Part shown: in pieces, positions 1-8,262 of the stretch | Numbering within the stretch: the stretch's first letter is position 1 | Layout of the letters: every line of letters starts with the position of its first letter | Source of the DNA: Chloroflexota bacterium | GTDB taxonomy: Bacteria > Chloroflexota > Limnocylindria > Limnocylindrales > CSP1-4 | Assembly: GCA_021802825.1 (NCBI GenBank) | Contig: JAJZRG010000003.1 | Location: 86,643-150,642, forward strand | Direction: 5' to 3' | DNA length: 64,000 nt | Position numbers and translations under genes: made by a program | The notes under the pieces: model-generated | Seen by the model: only the letters and a program-made list of their open reading frames with translations | What the model was told of the DNA's origin: nothing | The model's database searches: none

Positions 1-1
1 G

Positions 2-142
2 CTGGCGGCGGGCGTCTCGTCGATGACGGGCGTGGCGCGGCTGCTCGAGCCCGATCCTGCCCTCCGCGAGGTGTACTCGGCGGGCTACGCGCGGTACCGG
101 GCGCTCCACCCCGCGCTGCGCGGTGCGGGGATCGGCGGGTGA
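2..142 (+). CDS. FGGY-family carbohydrate kinase, C-terminal end (partial)
   Basis: Only the last 46 codons are in the window; the frame is open from base 2 to the TGA at 140-142. The peptide has a glycine/alanine-rich stretch (LAAGVSSMTG), an acidic helix and the ending YARYRALHPALRG. This resembles the C-terminal helix of FGGY sugar kinases such as xylulokinase, where a Y..YR.L...L pattern closes the second actin-like domain. Such enzymes phosphorylate a sugar with ATP in the cytoplasm; the substrate cannot be told from this piece. The family call rests on a short segment. Confidence 0.55.
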   Translation: MAAGVSSMTGVARLLEPDPALREVYSAGYARYRALHPALRGAGIGG

Positions 143-270
143 GGGGCGGTGACTGGCATTCCGAGCCGCCGGCTCGTCACCAGCCCCCACGCCGCGCGTC
201 CTCCGTATCCCTTCCGGGAGACGCTTATGCCAGGGTCGAGGCTGCTGCCACGCTCAGCCGGATGGCTGGG

Positions 271-350
271 AACACCGATATCTCCTCCTGAGGGAGATGC
301 GGGGAAGCTGACGCGCGCAGGCGCCTCCCCGACGAGATAGCGGGGACGGG
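271..350. repeat. Palindromic repeat pair (left cluster)
   Basis: A reverse-oriented copy (core ATCTCCTCCTGAGGGAG, about 279-296) is followed by a forward copy at 321-350 (GCGCCTCCCCGACGAGATAG then CGGGGACGGG). The forward copy matches the right cluster at 1064-1094 closely, including a shared GATAGCGGGGACGGG. The arrangement could form a hairpin and resembles REP/BIME-type elements. No transposase belongs to it. Confidence 0.55.
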
Positions 351-912
351 CGCCGGCGCAGGCTCCTTGGCGCTGCGGACCAAGATAGTGGGTGATGAGC
401 GCCTGAACCTCCGCATCGGGGATTGGCGGGTCGCCGGTTCCGGCTGGGGCGGTGCCGGTGTCCAGATCATGGACGACGAGGATGATCGCGCCGCCGAGCT
501 CGAGGAGCCGGTAGACGGCCTCGGCCGCAGCCTGCCGATCCGTTCGATGGAGTGACTGGCCCAAAGGTGACCGCGCGCATAGGCGGTAGGCCGAGGATTG
601 GGATGTCCTCGGCCGTCGCCTGGATGAAGTCGATCGTCTGGACGCAGTTCCTGGCTGCATTCTCGCGCGCGGCCGCCAGCATCTCGGGGTCGGGCTCAAC
701 GGCGGTGACCCGCTCGAACAGGCCGGCCAGTTGAACCGCCAGCACGCCCGGGCCGACCCGACATCGAGCAGCTGCCCGGTGCCGTCGAGCCCGAGCTCGG
801 CTGCCAGCACCGCGCCGAGCTCACCCGAATGCGGCGGTCGCCCGGCGAGATAGTGGCGCGCGCTTCGGAGGTACTGCGTGGGGTCGTAGTCCACGGTGCC
901 CGTCTGCCTCAC
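290..912 (-). pseudogene. Class I SAM-dependent methyltransferase, frameshifted relic
   Basis: Three pieces of one methyltransferase lie in order on the minus strand but in different frames. The start at 912 gives DYDPTQYLRSARHY and runs to LLDVG of the SAM-binding loop. Near 745 the frame shifts, and GVLAVQLAGLFERVTAVEPD follows with the acidic SAM-ribose residue in VEPDPEML. Near 565 the frame shifts back, giving QSLHRTDRQAAAEAVYRLLE and then GGAIILVVHDLD. The order matches small class I methyltransferases (DPxxY..A..Y..GRPP type). At least two indels make it non-functional. Its 3' end dissolves into repeat-rich DNA near 290, and palindromic repeats bracket it on both sides. No intact copy is in the window. 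Confidence 0.75.
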
Positions 913-940
913 GGGCTACTGCGGCTGAAATGGCGGCCGA

Positions 941-1094
941 TTCCCCGTAATCGCCTCCGGGAGGCGCCTACGCGAAGGCCGCGAAGACGGGCAGGGTCAG
1001 CTCGAGGGGCGGGAACCCCGTCATCTGCTCTCAGAGGAGATAACGGGGAGTTTGATGACGTAAGCGCCTCCCGGAGGAGATAGCGGGGACGGGG
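941..1094. repeat. Palindromic repeat cluster (right cluster)
   Basis: Three related units. 941-971 is reverse-oriented (TTCCCCGTAATCGCCTCCGG then GAGGCGCCTAC). 1029-1050 is forward (TCTCAGAGGAGATAACGGGG). 1061-1094 is forward (GTAAGCGCCTCCCGGAGGAG then ATAGCGGGGACGGGG). The 941 and 1061 units are near-perfect reverse complements. Together with 271-350 they bracket the broken methyltransferase. Apart from the repeats, 913-1202 holds no gene that I can see. Confidence 0.6.
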
Positions 1095-1202
1095 TGTCAA
1101 CGCCCGGCGCCCCGCGAGGCAAGCCGCAGTCCTCGTCGGGCCGCCGGTCGCCGACGCCAGGGCATCGTTCGCAGGAGCCTCTCGGCGCGTCGGTGGTAGG
1201 AT

Positions 1203-1379
1203 CGCGGCACGAGCCTTCGGGGCAGGGTGCAACTCCCGACCGGTGGTAGGGCCCGCGGTGAGCGGGCGAGCCCACGAGCCAGACTCGGACGCACGGTCCG
1301 GGCGCGGCAGATCCGAGGCGAGGCGCAGGCCTCGCCGGCCGGAGCCGACGGTACAGTCCGGATGAGAGAAGGCCGCGGT
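1203..1379 (+). promoter_or_regulatory. FMN riboswitch (RFN element)
   Basis: The conserved RFN blocks appear in order: CCTTCGGGGCAGGGTGCAAC (1214 on), CCCGACCGGTGGTA, a variable stem, GCCAGACTCGG, CAGATCC, and then CCGGAGCCGACGGTACAGTC with GGATGAGAGAAGG closing near 1372. The P1 arms GCCTTC and GAAGGC pair. This aptamer binds flavin mononucleotide and represses downstream riboflavin synthesis or uptake genes. A perfect 14-base palindrome (CGCGGTCGACCGCG, about 1375-1388) and a second hairpin that overlaps the ribosome-binding site form the likely expression platform. The adjacent ABC operon is therefore expected to move a flavin. Confidence 0.93.
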
Positions 1380-1413
1380 CGACCGCGCCCCTGCGCGGGG
1401 CGACCGCCCTGCC

Positions 1414-1439
1414 CCGTCGTGCCCGAGCAACGACGGAGG
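1414..1439 (+). promoter_or_regulatory. Ribosome-binding-site hairpin below the FMN riboswitch
   Basis: CCGTCGT (1414-1420) pairs with ACGACGG (1430-1436). The GGAGG Shine-Dalgarno motif occupies 1435-1439, eight bases before the ATG at 1448, so the stem buries its first bases. There is no U-run after the riboswitch. Translational rather than transcriptional control is the simpler reading, but this is inference. Confidence 0.5.
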
Positions 1440-1447
1440 CACAGCGA

Positions 1448-2401
1448 ATGGACCCGGCACGGGAGCCCGCGACGATGACGGCGCCGACGCGCGCCCCGGG
1501 CGCGGCCGCCGGCATCAGCCTCAGGGGGGTCTCGCTCACCTTTCGCGGCGCGCGCACCACTCACGTCCTCGACCGCGTCGACCTCGAGGTTCGGCCGCGC
1601 GAGGTGATCGCCCTCATCGGCCCCAACGGCTGCGGCAAGTCGACACTGCTGCGGGTGCTCGCCGGACTGATCAAGGCGGACGGGGGGACGCTCGCGATCG
1701 ACGGTCAGCCGATCCTCGGGCCGGATCCGCGCGTTGGCCTGGTGTTCCAGGAGCCGCGGCTGCTGGGCTGGCGATCGGCGGAGTCGAACGTGCGCTTCCC
1801 GATGGAGCTCGCGGGCTGGCCGAAGCAGCGCCAGCAGGCGCGCGCCGACGACCTGCTGGGCCTCGTGGGCCTCCGCGAGTACGCCCGGGCGCGCCCGGGG
1901 ACGCTCTCGGGCGGGACGCGCCAGCGCGTGTCGATCGCCAGGGCGCTCGCGCTCGAGCCGAGCCTGCTGCTCCTTGACGAGCCGTTCAGCGCCCTCGACG
2001 CGCTCACCCGCGAGCGGTTCAATGTGGAGCTGCTGCGGCTGTGGGAGCGAACCGGGACCACGATCATCTTGGTGACCCACAGCATCCCGGAGGCGGTGTT
2101 CCTCGCCGACCGGGTGGTCGTGATGTCGCCGCGCCCCGCACGGGTGATCGCCGACATCGCGGTCGAGATGCCGCGGCCGCGCCGGCTCGTGGACCTCGAT
2201 TCGGCGCTCGTCGCCTCCCTGGCCGCCGACGTCCGGTCGCACCTGGTTGACACCACCGACGACGAAATCGCGATGGAGGAGGCTCGACGTGCCATCCCGG
2301 CAGGCTTGACGCCCAAGGATCGGCAGGCCCGAAACCTCCCGGAGACCGACCCCGGCACCCCGGCCTGGTTCGACCCCTTCCGCCCGGAGGACGAGCCGTG
2401 A
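1448..2401 (+). CDS. ABC transporter ATP-binding protein, probable riboflavin importer
   Basis: Cytoplasmic ATPase of a nitrate/taurine/NMT1-type importer (317 aa). Walker A is GPNGCGKST at 58-66, the Q-loop glutamine is in VFQEP near 101, the signature is LSGGTRQR at 153-160, Walker B is LLLLDEP at 173-179 and the switch histidine is about 211. The C-terminal 60 residues are an accessory tail without a recognised domain. It is the first gene after an FMN riboswitch and overlaps the permease start by four bases (GTGA). That context points to a flavin substrate rather than the sulfonates or pyrimidines that similar ATPases serve. An alternative ATG at 1475 would remove nine residues. Confidence 0.9.
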   Translation: MDPAREPATMTAPTRAPGAAAGISLRGVSLTFRGARTTHVLDRVDLEVRPREVIALIGPNGCGKSTLLRVLAGLIKADGGTLAIDGQPILGPDPRVGLVFQEPRLLGWRSAESNVRFPMELAGWPKQRQQARADDLLGLVGLREYARARPGTLSGGTRQRVSIARALALEPSLLLLDEPFSALDALTRERFNVELLRLWERTGTTIILVTHSIPEAVFLADRVVVMSPRPARVIADIAVEMPRPRRLVDLDSALVASLAADVRSHLVDTTDDEIAMEEARRAIPAGLTPKDRQARNLPETDPGTPAWFDPFRPEDEP

Positions 2402-3303
2402 CCGCCCGACCCGAGGGGACCACGCGCGACCGACCGGCCGGCGCACGCACTGCAAGGGCCGCCGCGCCGAGTGGCGCAAGTGCCGCTGCGGTTAGCGCGA
2501 CCTCCGCCGCGCCGGCCAGCGCGGCCGCGCACCGCCGCGCCTCGCGCCAACGCCGCGCCGTGGGCGCACTGTGGCCGATCGTCGCGAGCCTCGTCGTGTT
2601 CGTCGTCGTCTGGCAGCTCGTGGTGTTCGTCAGCGGCTTCCCGCCGTACATCCTGCCGGGGCCGCTCTCGGTGGCCCAGAGCTTCGTCGAGGCGTGGCTC
2701 GACGGCACGATGTGGCCGCACGTCTCCGCCACGCTGGTCGAGGTCCTGCTGGGCTTCGCCATGGGCGCCTCGGTCGCGCTCATTGCCGGCATCGCGCTCG
2801 CGAGGTCTCGGCTGGCGGAGCGGCTCCTCAGCCCCTACCTCGTTGCCGCCCAGGCGACGCCGGTCCTCGCGCTGGCACCGCTCATCGCGCTGTGGTTTGG
2901 CACCGACCTGCTGAGCAAGCTCATCATCTGCACGCTGATCGTGTTCTTCCCGGTCGCCGTGGCGACGATGGTGGGCATCCGGTCGGTGGACCCGCGGCTG
3001 CTCGAGATGGCGCGCTCGTTCCGCGCAGGCAGCTGGCAGACGATCACCCGCGTGGAGGTGCCGGCCGCGCTGCCGGCGATCCTGGGTGGGATGCGCGTGG
3101 GCGTCACGCTCTCGGTCATCGGCGCGATCGTCGGCGAGTGGGCCGGCGCCGACCGCGGCCTGGGCGTGCTGATCAACATCGCCCGCGGCTCCCTGTTCGA
3201 CATCCCGCTCATGTTCGCGGCGCTGCTCCAGCTCGCGATCATCGGCGTCGTCCTGTACCTCGTGATGCTGCTCATCGAGCGCCGACTGGTTGGCGAGCGA
3301 TGA
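2398..3303 (+). CDS. ribX: ABC transporter permease, RibX-like
   Basis: Inner-membrane permease of 301 aa with a GTG start overlapping the ATPase stop. An alanine-rich N-terminal 50 residues precedes about six membrane spans, the first near 56-78 (WPIVASLVVFVVVW). The EAA-type cytoplasmic loop is visible as EMARSFRAGSWQTITRVEVP around 200-220, the contact site for the ATPase. The family is BPD_transp_1 of the SsuC/TauC/ThiX type. Position behind an FMN riboswitch, together with an NMT1-like binding protein, matches the RibXY riboflavin importers predicted in Chloroflexi. The gene symbol is assigned by context, not by direct comparison. Confidence 0.85.
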   Translation: MTARPEGTTRDRPAGARTARAAAPSGASAAAVSATSAAPASAAAHRRASRQRRAVGALWPIVASLVVFVVVWQLVVFVSGFPPYILPGPLSVAQSFVEAWLDGTMWPHVSATLVEVLLGFAMGASVALIAGIALARSRLAERLLSPYLVAAQATPVLALAPLIALWFGTDLLSKLIICTLIVFFPVAVATMVGIRSVDPRLLEMARSFRAGSWQTITRVEVPAALPAILGGMRVGVTLSVIGAIVGEWAGADRGLGVLINIARGSLFDIPLMFAALLQLAIIGVVLYLVMLLIERRLVGER

Positions 3304-3338
3304 GGACCATGCCCGACACCTTGGAGGTTCGAAGCACC

Positions 3339-4445
3339 GTGCACGCCAGTTCTCGTCGCCTTGCCGCCTCGATCGCGGCGCTCGCCATCGTCGTCGCCGC
3401 CTGCGGCTCCGGCTCGCCGTCCGCCTCGCCGTCAGCGTCGGCCGCCATGCCGTCAGCTTCGGCCTCGGCTTCGTCGCCGGCTTCGGCCCCGTCGTCCGCC
3501 TCGGCTCCGGCATCGCCCAGCACGGCCGGCGCGTCGGGCCCGACCACCAAGCTCACTGTCGGCCTCGGCTACATCCCGAGCGTCCAGTTCGCCCAGTTCT
3601 ACCTCGCCCAGCAGGCCGGCTACTACGCGGCCGCGGGCCTGAGCGTCAAGCTGGGCAACGACATCGACCCCAACCTGATCACCAAGATCGGCCAGGGCGC
3701 GATCGATATCGGCGAGGCCGACGGCACCTCGGTCATCCCGGCCGTGAGCCAGGGCATCCCCGTCGTGTACACGGCGACCGTGTCGGGCACGTTCCCCGAC
3801 GTCGTCATCGCCAAGGCCTCGTCCGGGATCACGAAGGCGGCCGACCTCAAGGGCAAGCGGATTGGCATCCCGGGCCGGTTCGGGAGCTCGTGGATCATGC
3901 TCCAGGCGCTGCTCAAGTCGGCCGGGCTCACCCCGACGGACGTCAAGATCGTCGACTTCCCCGACTTCGGCCAGGCGGCGGCGCTCCAGCAGGGCACGGT
4001 TGACGCGGCCACGGGGTACAGCAACAACGAGCCCATCGTGCTCAAGAACGCGGGGATCGACACGGTCGTGCTGGCCGTTGACGCGATCACGCCGCTCCAG
4101 GGGCCGGGCCTCGTCACGTCGCGGGCCACGCTCGCCGCGAAGCACGACGCGCTGGCTGCCTTCACGAAGGCCACCCTGCAGGCGATGAGCGACATCGCGG
4201 CCGATCCGCAGAAGGGCCTCGATGCGACCTTCGCGGTCGTCCCGGATCTGGCCAAGGACAAGGCACTCCAGGGCCAGATCCTGGCGGCCTCGATCCAGAC
4301 CTGGAAGAACGCCAGGACGAACGCACCCTACGGCACGATCGACACGGCAGGCTGGCAGAAGTCGCTCGACTTCATGACCTCGCTCGGGCTGGTGCCGAAC
4401 CCGGTGACGGTGGCGCAGCTCACGGACTCGTCGTTGCTGCCGTAG
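3339..4445 (+). CDS. ribY: ABC transporter substrate-binding lipoprotein, NMT1/THI5-like (RibY-like)
   Basis: Extracytoplasmic binding protein of about 368 aa. I chose the GTG at 3339 because GGAGG lies 11 bases upstream and the product then begins with a normal lipoprotein signal (SIAALAIVVAAC). An ATG at 3300 overlapping the permease stop would add 13 residues. After the lipobox comes a long Ser/Ala/Pro linker (about residues 25-65), then an NMT1/THI5-like fold with KLTVGLGYIPSVQFAQFYLA and GYYAAAGLSVKLG. Relatives bind pyrimidine precursors, sulfonates or riboflavin. The upstream FMN riboswitch favours riboflavin. Confidence 0.85.
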   Translation: MHASSRRLAASIAALAIVVAACGSGSPSASPSASAAMPSASASASSPASAPSSASAPASPSTAGASGPTTKLTVGLGYIPSVQFAQFYLAQQAGYYAAAGLSVKLGNDIDPNLITKIGQGAIDIGEADGTSVIPAVSQGIPVVYTATVSGTFPDVVIAKASSGITKAADLKGKRIGIPGRFGSSWIMLQALLKSAGLTPTDVKIVDFPDFGQAAALQQGTVDAATGYSNNEPIVLKNAGIDTVVLAVDAITPLQGPGLVTSRATLAAKHDALAAFTKATLQAMSDIAADPQKGLDATFAVVPDLAKDKALQGQILAASIQTWKNARTNAPYGTIDTAGWQKSLDFMTSLGLVPNPVTVAQLTDSSLLP

Positions 4446-4652
4446 CCTCCCGCTCCCTCGGCCTCAACTCGCCTGGGAGTCGAACCGCGGGCGGCTGAGG
4501 GTGGCTGGTGCCCGAACTCCGGCTCCGGGGCGTCGGCCACGCTCGCCGCGGGCCGCGCCAAAACGCAGCCGAGTCGCGTGTCGCGACGCGCGGGCCGGCG
4601 CCCACCACCGTATCGTTCCGCCTGACATCGTCCCCATGCCGAGGTCCGAGCC

Positions 4653-5354
4653 GTGAACAACCCGCCCGTCCAACTCCCCACCCGGGTTGAGGAGGGCGTC
4701 GCGCCCGGCCTCCGCTACCGGACGGAGGGCGAGCTCGTCCCGGTGCTCCACATGCAGCTCACCGGCCAGGTGCCGGTCTACTTCGAGCACCACGTGATCC
4801 TGTACAAGGACCCTGGGCTCTCGATCGGCATGCATACGATGAAGGGCTCGTTCAAGCGCCTCGTCGCAGGCATGCCCATCTTCATGACGGAGACCCAGGG
4901 CCCGGGCGAGGTGGCGTTCTCGCGCGATGATCCGGGCCACGTGATGGCCCTGCACCTGGCGCCTGGCCAGTCGATCCTCGTCCGCGAGCACCAATTCCTC
5001 GCGGCAACGGGCAACGTGGACTACTCGTTCACCCGCGTGAAGGGCGTGTCCAACATGCTCCTCGGCGGCACCGGCTTCTTCATCGACCGGTTCCAGGCCA
5101 CGCAGTACGAGGGCGTCGTCTGGCTGCACGGCTACGGCAACGTGTTCGAGAAGACGCTGCAGCCCAACGAGCAGATCGACGTGGAGTCCGGCGGCTGGGT
5201 GTACCGCGACGAGTCGGTCGCGATGCAGCAGCAGGTGTACGGGCTGCGGACCGGGATCCTCCGCGGGTCCGGCAACCTCGTGTTCAACCGATTCACGGGG
5301 CCCGGGCGGGTGGCCATCCAGTCCGCGTACGTGCACTTGCCCACGGAGAACTGA
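4653..5354 (+). CDS. AIM24 family protein
   Basis: A 233-residue all-beta protein of the AIM24/DUF124 family, recognisable by FFIDRFQATQYEG-type segments and the run of glycine turns (LLGGTGFF, LHGYGNVFEKTL). AIM24 proteins are beta-barrel or TRAF-like folds of unclear biochemical role; the yeast member supports mitochondrial inner-membrane organisation. There is no signal peptide or membrane span. The start is GTG at 4653, with weak GAGG about 10 bases upstream. It stands alone after a 207-base gap that shows no feature, so its link to the transporter before it is not evident. Confidence 0.85.
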   Translation: MNNPPVQLPTRVEEGVAPGLRYRTEGELVPVLHMQLTGQVPVYFEHHVILYKDPGLSIGMHTMKGSFKRLVAGMPIFMTETQGPGEVAFSRDDPGHVMALHLAPGQSILVREHQFLAATGNVDYSFTRVKGVSNMLLGGTGFFIDRFQATQYEGVVWLHGYGNVFEKTLQPNEQIDVESGGWVYRDESVAMQQQVYGLRTGILRGSGNLVFNRFTGPGRVAIQSAYVHLPTEN

Positions 5355-5413
5355 GCGAAGCAGGCGGGCCGGGAGCCTTTGGCGGCCCCTGGGTGCCGGC
5401 TCGGACCTCGGCC

Positions 5414-6298
5414 TCAGCCGGCCAGCAGGCGCTCCATCGCGGCGCGCGTTTCCTCATCGGCCGGCGTGTAGACGCGAAGCTCGGCGTCCGGGGTGTCGGC
5501 GAGCCGGAGGATCGTGTGGTCCAGCGTCAGGAGCCCCACGACCGGGTGCAGGTATCGCTTGCGCTTCGTGGTGGTCCCGCTGATCTCGTGGCGCTGCCAC
5601 ACTTCGCGGAACAGCGGCGATGCCTCGTGGAGGCGCTCGACCAGGGCGGTCCAGGCCGGCTCTCCGACGTGGTGGCTCATGTTGGAGCGGAAGCGAGCCA
5701 CCATCCTGCGGATCGTGTCGTCGTAGTCGACCAGCAGCCGCTTCCAGGTCGGGCTGGTGAAGGCGAGCCAGAGAGAGTTCCGGTCGGACTCGGGTAGGGC
5801 GCCGAAGTCGCCCACCAACGCTGCCTCTGCGTGATTCCAGGCGAGCACGTCGTAGCGCTCGTTGGTCACCGATGCAGGGCACGGCTCCAGGGCCTGGAGG
5901 ATTGCCCGGACCTGCGGCGTGACGCATCGACCGAGCTCCCTGTGGCTGTAGGACTGCGTCCCTGCGAGAGCGTGCAGGTGGTCCGTCTCGGCTGCGTCGA
6001 GACGGAGGGCGGTCGCGATCGACTCCACGACCTCGGTGCTGGGGCGGATCGCGCGACCCTGCTCGAGCCACGTGTACCAGGTGACACCCACCGAGGCGAG
6101 CTCGGCGACTTCCTCGCGGCGAAGTCCCGGTGTGCGGCGACGGTGGCCACCGACGAGGCCGACGTCATCGGGCGCCAGCCGGGCACGCCGGGAGCGCAGG
6201 AAGTCGGACAGCTCGCGCCGCCGGGCCGCCGGCGCATCGGCATCCTCGGCGCGCAAGACAGCGTCAGCGTGCTGCGGCCGCATCACCATCTCATCCAT
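5414..6298 (-). CDS. XRE-family transcriptional regulator with MmyB-like ligand-binding domain
   Basis: About 294 aa from the ATG at 6298 (MDEMVMRPQ); further in-frame ATGs follow immediately. Residues about 25-95 are a helix-turn-helix with the hallmark RRTPGLRREEVAELASVGVT followed by TWLEQGR. The rest is the MmyB-like/PAS-type sensor common in actinobacterial regulators (VLAWNHAEAALVGDF, NSLWLAFTSP, LHPVVGLLTLDH). Such regulators often repress a neighbouring efflux or oxidoreductase gene and release DNA on binding a small molecule. It is divergent from the MFS pump at 6399, with a 100-base shared control region, so it probably regulates that pump and itself. Confidence 0.88.
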   Translation of the reverse strand: MDEMVMRPQHADAVLRAEDADAPAARRRELSDFLRSRRARLAPDDVGLVGGHRRRTPGLRREEVAELASVGVTWYTWLEQGRAIRPSTEVVESIATALRLDAAETDHLHALAGTQSYSHRELGRCVTPQVRAILQALEPCPASVTNERYDVLAWNHAEAALVGDFGALPESDRNSLWLAFTSPTWKRLLVDYDDTIRRMVARFRSNMSHHVGEPAWTALVERLHEASPLFREVWQRHEISGTTTKRKRYLHPVVGLLTLDHTILRLADTPDAELRVYTPADEETRAAMERLLAG

Positions 6299-6318
6299 CG
6301 CACCAGTATGCGTTCCTA

Positions 6319-6349
6319 GTGATACCGAGTGCAGGGTAGTCGTGATACC
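6319..6349. promoter_or_regulatory. Direct repeats in the regulator/pump intergenic region
   Basis: GTGATACC occurs at 6319-6326 and again at 6342-6349, 23 bases apart (about two helical turns), between the divergent regulator and pump genes. This makes a plausible operator for the XRE regulator. The sequence around it is less GC-rich than the flanks, as expected for a promoter. Confidence 0.35.
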
Positions 6350-6398
6350 AGGATAACCACGCACTTGTACCACGCTTACGGGACATCAGACTGGGCGC

Positions 6399-7904
6399 AT
6401 GACATCCCCTGCGTCCCTGCCCGCTGTGCCCCAGCGGTCCACCAGATCCGAAGGCTTCTCGCAGACGCTCGGCACCCTTGCGCTGGCAACGCTGCTCCTG
6501 GGCCTGCTGATGGCCATCGTCGACTTCTTCATCGTGAACATCGCGCTGCCGAGCATCGAGTCGGAGCTCGGGGCTCGCCCCGCCGAGCTCGAGCTGGTCG
6601 TCGCCGGCTATGGCGCCTCCTACGCGGCGCTCCTCGTCCTCGGCGGCCGACTGGGCGACCGGTTCGGCCGCAAGCGCACATTCCTCGTCGGCGTCACCGG
6701 CTTCACCGCGACGTCGGTTCTGTGCGGCCTCGCGCCGACTGCCACCCTGCTCGTGGTGCTGCGCGTTCTCCAGGGTAGTTTCTCGGCGTTGCTGGTGCCC
6801 CAAGTGCTCGCGATCATCCAGGCCAGTCTGTCAGGCCCGGCCCGCCAGCGGGCGCTCGCGGCATACGGGGCGACGCTCGGCGCCGGGGTGGTCGTCGGCC
6901 AGCTCACCGGCGGCGTGCTCGTTCAGCTCGACATCGCTGGCCTGGGCTGGCGCCCCATCTTCCTGGTGAATCTCCCGATCGGTCTGCTTACGCTCCTCGT
7001 GGCCGCCCGCCACGCACCTGAGCATCGCGGGGCCAGCGGAATCGGCTTCGACCTGTGGGGCACGCTCCTGGTCGGTGTGGGGATCGTGGCGATCCTCGTG
7101 CCGCTCACCCTGGGCCGTGATTTAGGCTGGCCGCTGTGGAGCATCGTCATGCTGCCGTTCGGCCCGGCTGCGGTGATGGCAGCGGTGGCCCATGGCCGCC
7201 GCCTCGAGCGCATCGGCCGCGAGCCGCTGCTGCCGCCCTCGCTCCTGGCGCTGCCTGGTCTGCGCGCTGGCCTCGGCGTGGCCGTTGCCCTGTTCGTTGC
7301 GGCGGGCGGCTTCTTCCTCACGACCGCGCTCACCTTGCAGGACGGCCTCGGGCTGACGCCGATCGCCGCCGCCCTCACGATGGTGCCATTCGCGATCGCC
7401 TTCTTCGTCATGTCGCTGGCTGGCCGGCGGCTGGCAGCGCAGCGTGGCGCGGATGTGATCCGCGCGGGCGGCCTCATCTATGCCACGGGGACCGCCATGA
7501 CCGCGCTGATCGCACTGGCGGCCGGCAGCAACCTGACAGGCTGGCTGCTCGCGGTGCCCCTGGGCGTGGTGGGCCTGGGCCAGGGCGCAGTGGTCGCTCC
7601 GCTCATCGGCATCGCCATGAGTGGGGTCCCGGCCCATCGAGCCGGCGCCGCCAGCGGTCTGCTCGCCACCACGATCCAGGCATCGCTCGCCGTTGGCGCC
7701 ACCTTGATCGGGCTGGTCTTCCTCGCCGTCCTCGGCGGATCGACCGCCGTTAGCATCCGCGTGCCGGGGTCGACCGCAGGGCTCGCTGCCGCCACCGCTG
7801 CGATTCTGGAGACGATGCTCGGGCTGGGCGTCGCGTGGCTCGCGGGCTATCTGCCCCGGGCCGCCGCCACTCCGGAGGTCGCGACGCTGGCCGAGGCCGC
7901 GTGA
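6399..7904 (+). CDS. MFS transporter, DHA2 (14-span) drug-efflux type
   Basis: Integral membrane protein of 501 aa with about 14 predicted spans. Conserved motif A is GGRLGDRFGRKR after the second span (about 84-95), and the first span carries the DHA2 pattern MAIVDFFIVNIALPSI, which includes the D...N/ALP motif C-like stretch. The family exports drugs and lipophilic compounds by proton antiport. It is divergently transcribed from the XRE/MmyB-like regulator, which supports inducible export of that regulator's ligand. The ligand cannot be read from the sequence. Confidence 0.9.
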   Translation: MTSPASLPAVPQRSTRSEGFSQTLGTLALATLLLGLLMAIVDFFIVNIALPSIESELGARPAELELVVAGYGASYAALLVLGGRLGDRFGRKRTFLVGVTGFTATSVLCGLAPTATLLVVLRVLQGSFSALLVPQVLAIIQASLSGPARQRALAAYGATLGAGVVVGQLTGGVLVQLDIAGLGWRPIFLVNLPIGLLTLLVAARHAPEHRGASGIGFDLWGTLLVGVGIVAILVPLTLGRDLGWPLWSIVMLPFGPAAVMAAVAHGRRLERIGREPLLPPSLLALPGLRAGLGVAVALFVAAGGFFLTTALTLQDGLGLTPIAAALTMVPFAIAFFVMSLAGRRLAAQRGADVIRAGGLIYATGTAMTALIALAAGSNLTGWLLAVPLGVVGLGQGAVVAPLIGIAMSGVPAHRAGAASGLLATTIQASLAVGATLIGLVFLAVLGGSTAVSIRVPGSTAGLAAATAAILETMLGLGVAWLAGYLPRAAATPEVATLAEAA

Positions 7905-8147
7905 CGGTCGCCGCGGAGCCGGCGATCTCGATGGCCACCGTGAAGGCGCGCGTCGGCGCCCTGCTCGGCAACGGGGCTGCGCGCGACCGGGTAGGGCTAG
8001 TGATCCTCGCCCACAGGTCCTGCCTGGTCAGGTAAGCGCGCGGACTCAAGCTCCCGCCATTCGCCCCAGCAACGCTGTGCTAACGTCGGCCAGCCGGCCA
8101 CTTAACGGAATCAAGGCCGTCGCGCGCGGTAGCCGTCACCCTCTCGT

Positions 8148-8222
8148 GGGCCCGTAGCTCAGCGGTAGAGCAGGGGACTTTTAATCCCTTGGTCCTGGGT
8201 TCGAATCCCAGCGGGCTCACCA
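8148..8222 (+). tRNA. tRNA-Lys (UUU)
   Basis: Cloverleaf read directly. The acceptor stem is GGGCCCG/CGGGCTC, the D arm GCTC-AGCGGTA-GAGC, and the anticodon arm GGGGA-CTTTTAA-TCCCT with anticodon TTT at positions 34-36. The T arm is CTGGG-TTCGAAT-CCCAG, with discriminator A and an encoded CCA at 8220-8222. The IS4-family element begins 41 bases downstream. No duplicated 3' end, as an integrated island would leave, was found nearby. Confidence 0.95.
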
Positions 8223-8262
8223 GATTCCCGATGACGCGCACCTTCGACCCAGGGGCTACGCC

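Noticed and set aside
1097..3513. Long minus-strand open frames across the ABC transporter operon
   Set aside because: They are low-complexity Arg/Pro/Ala sequences opposite well-supported genes, and they also cross the FMN riboswitch.
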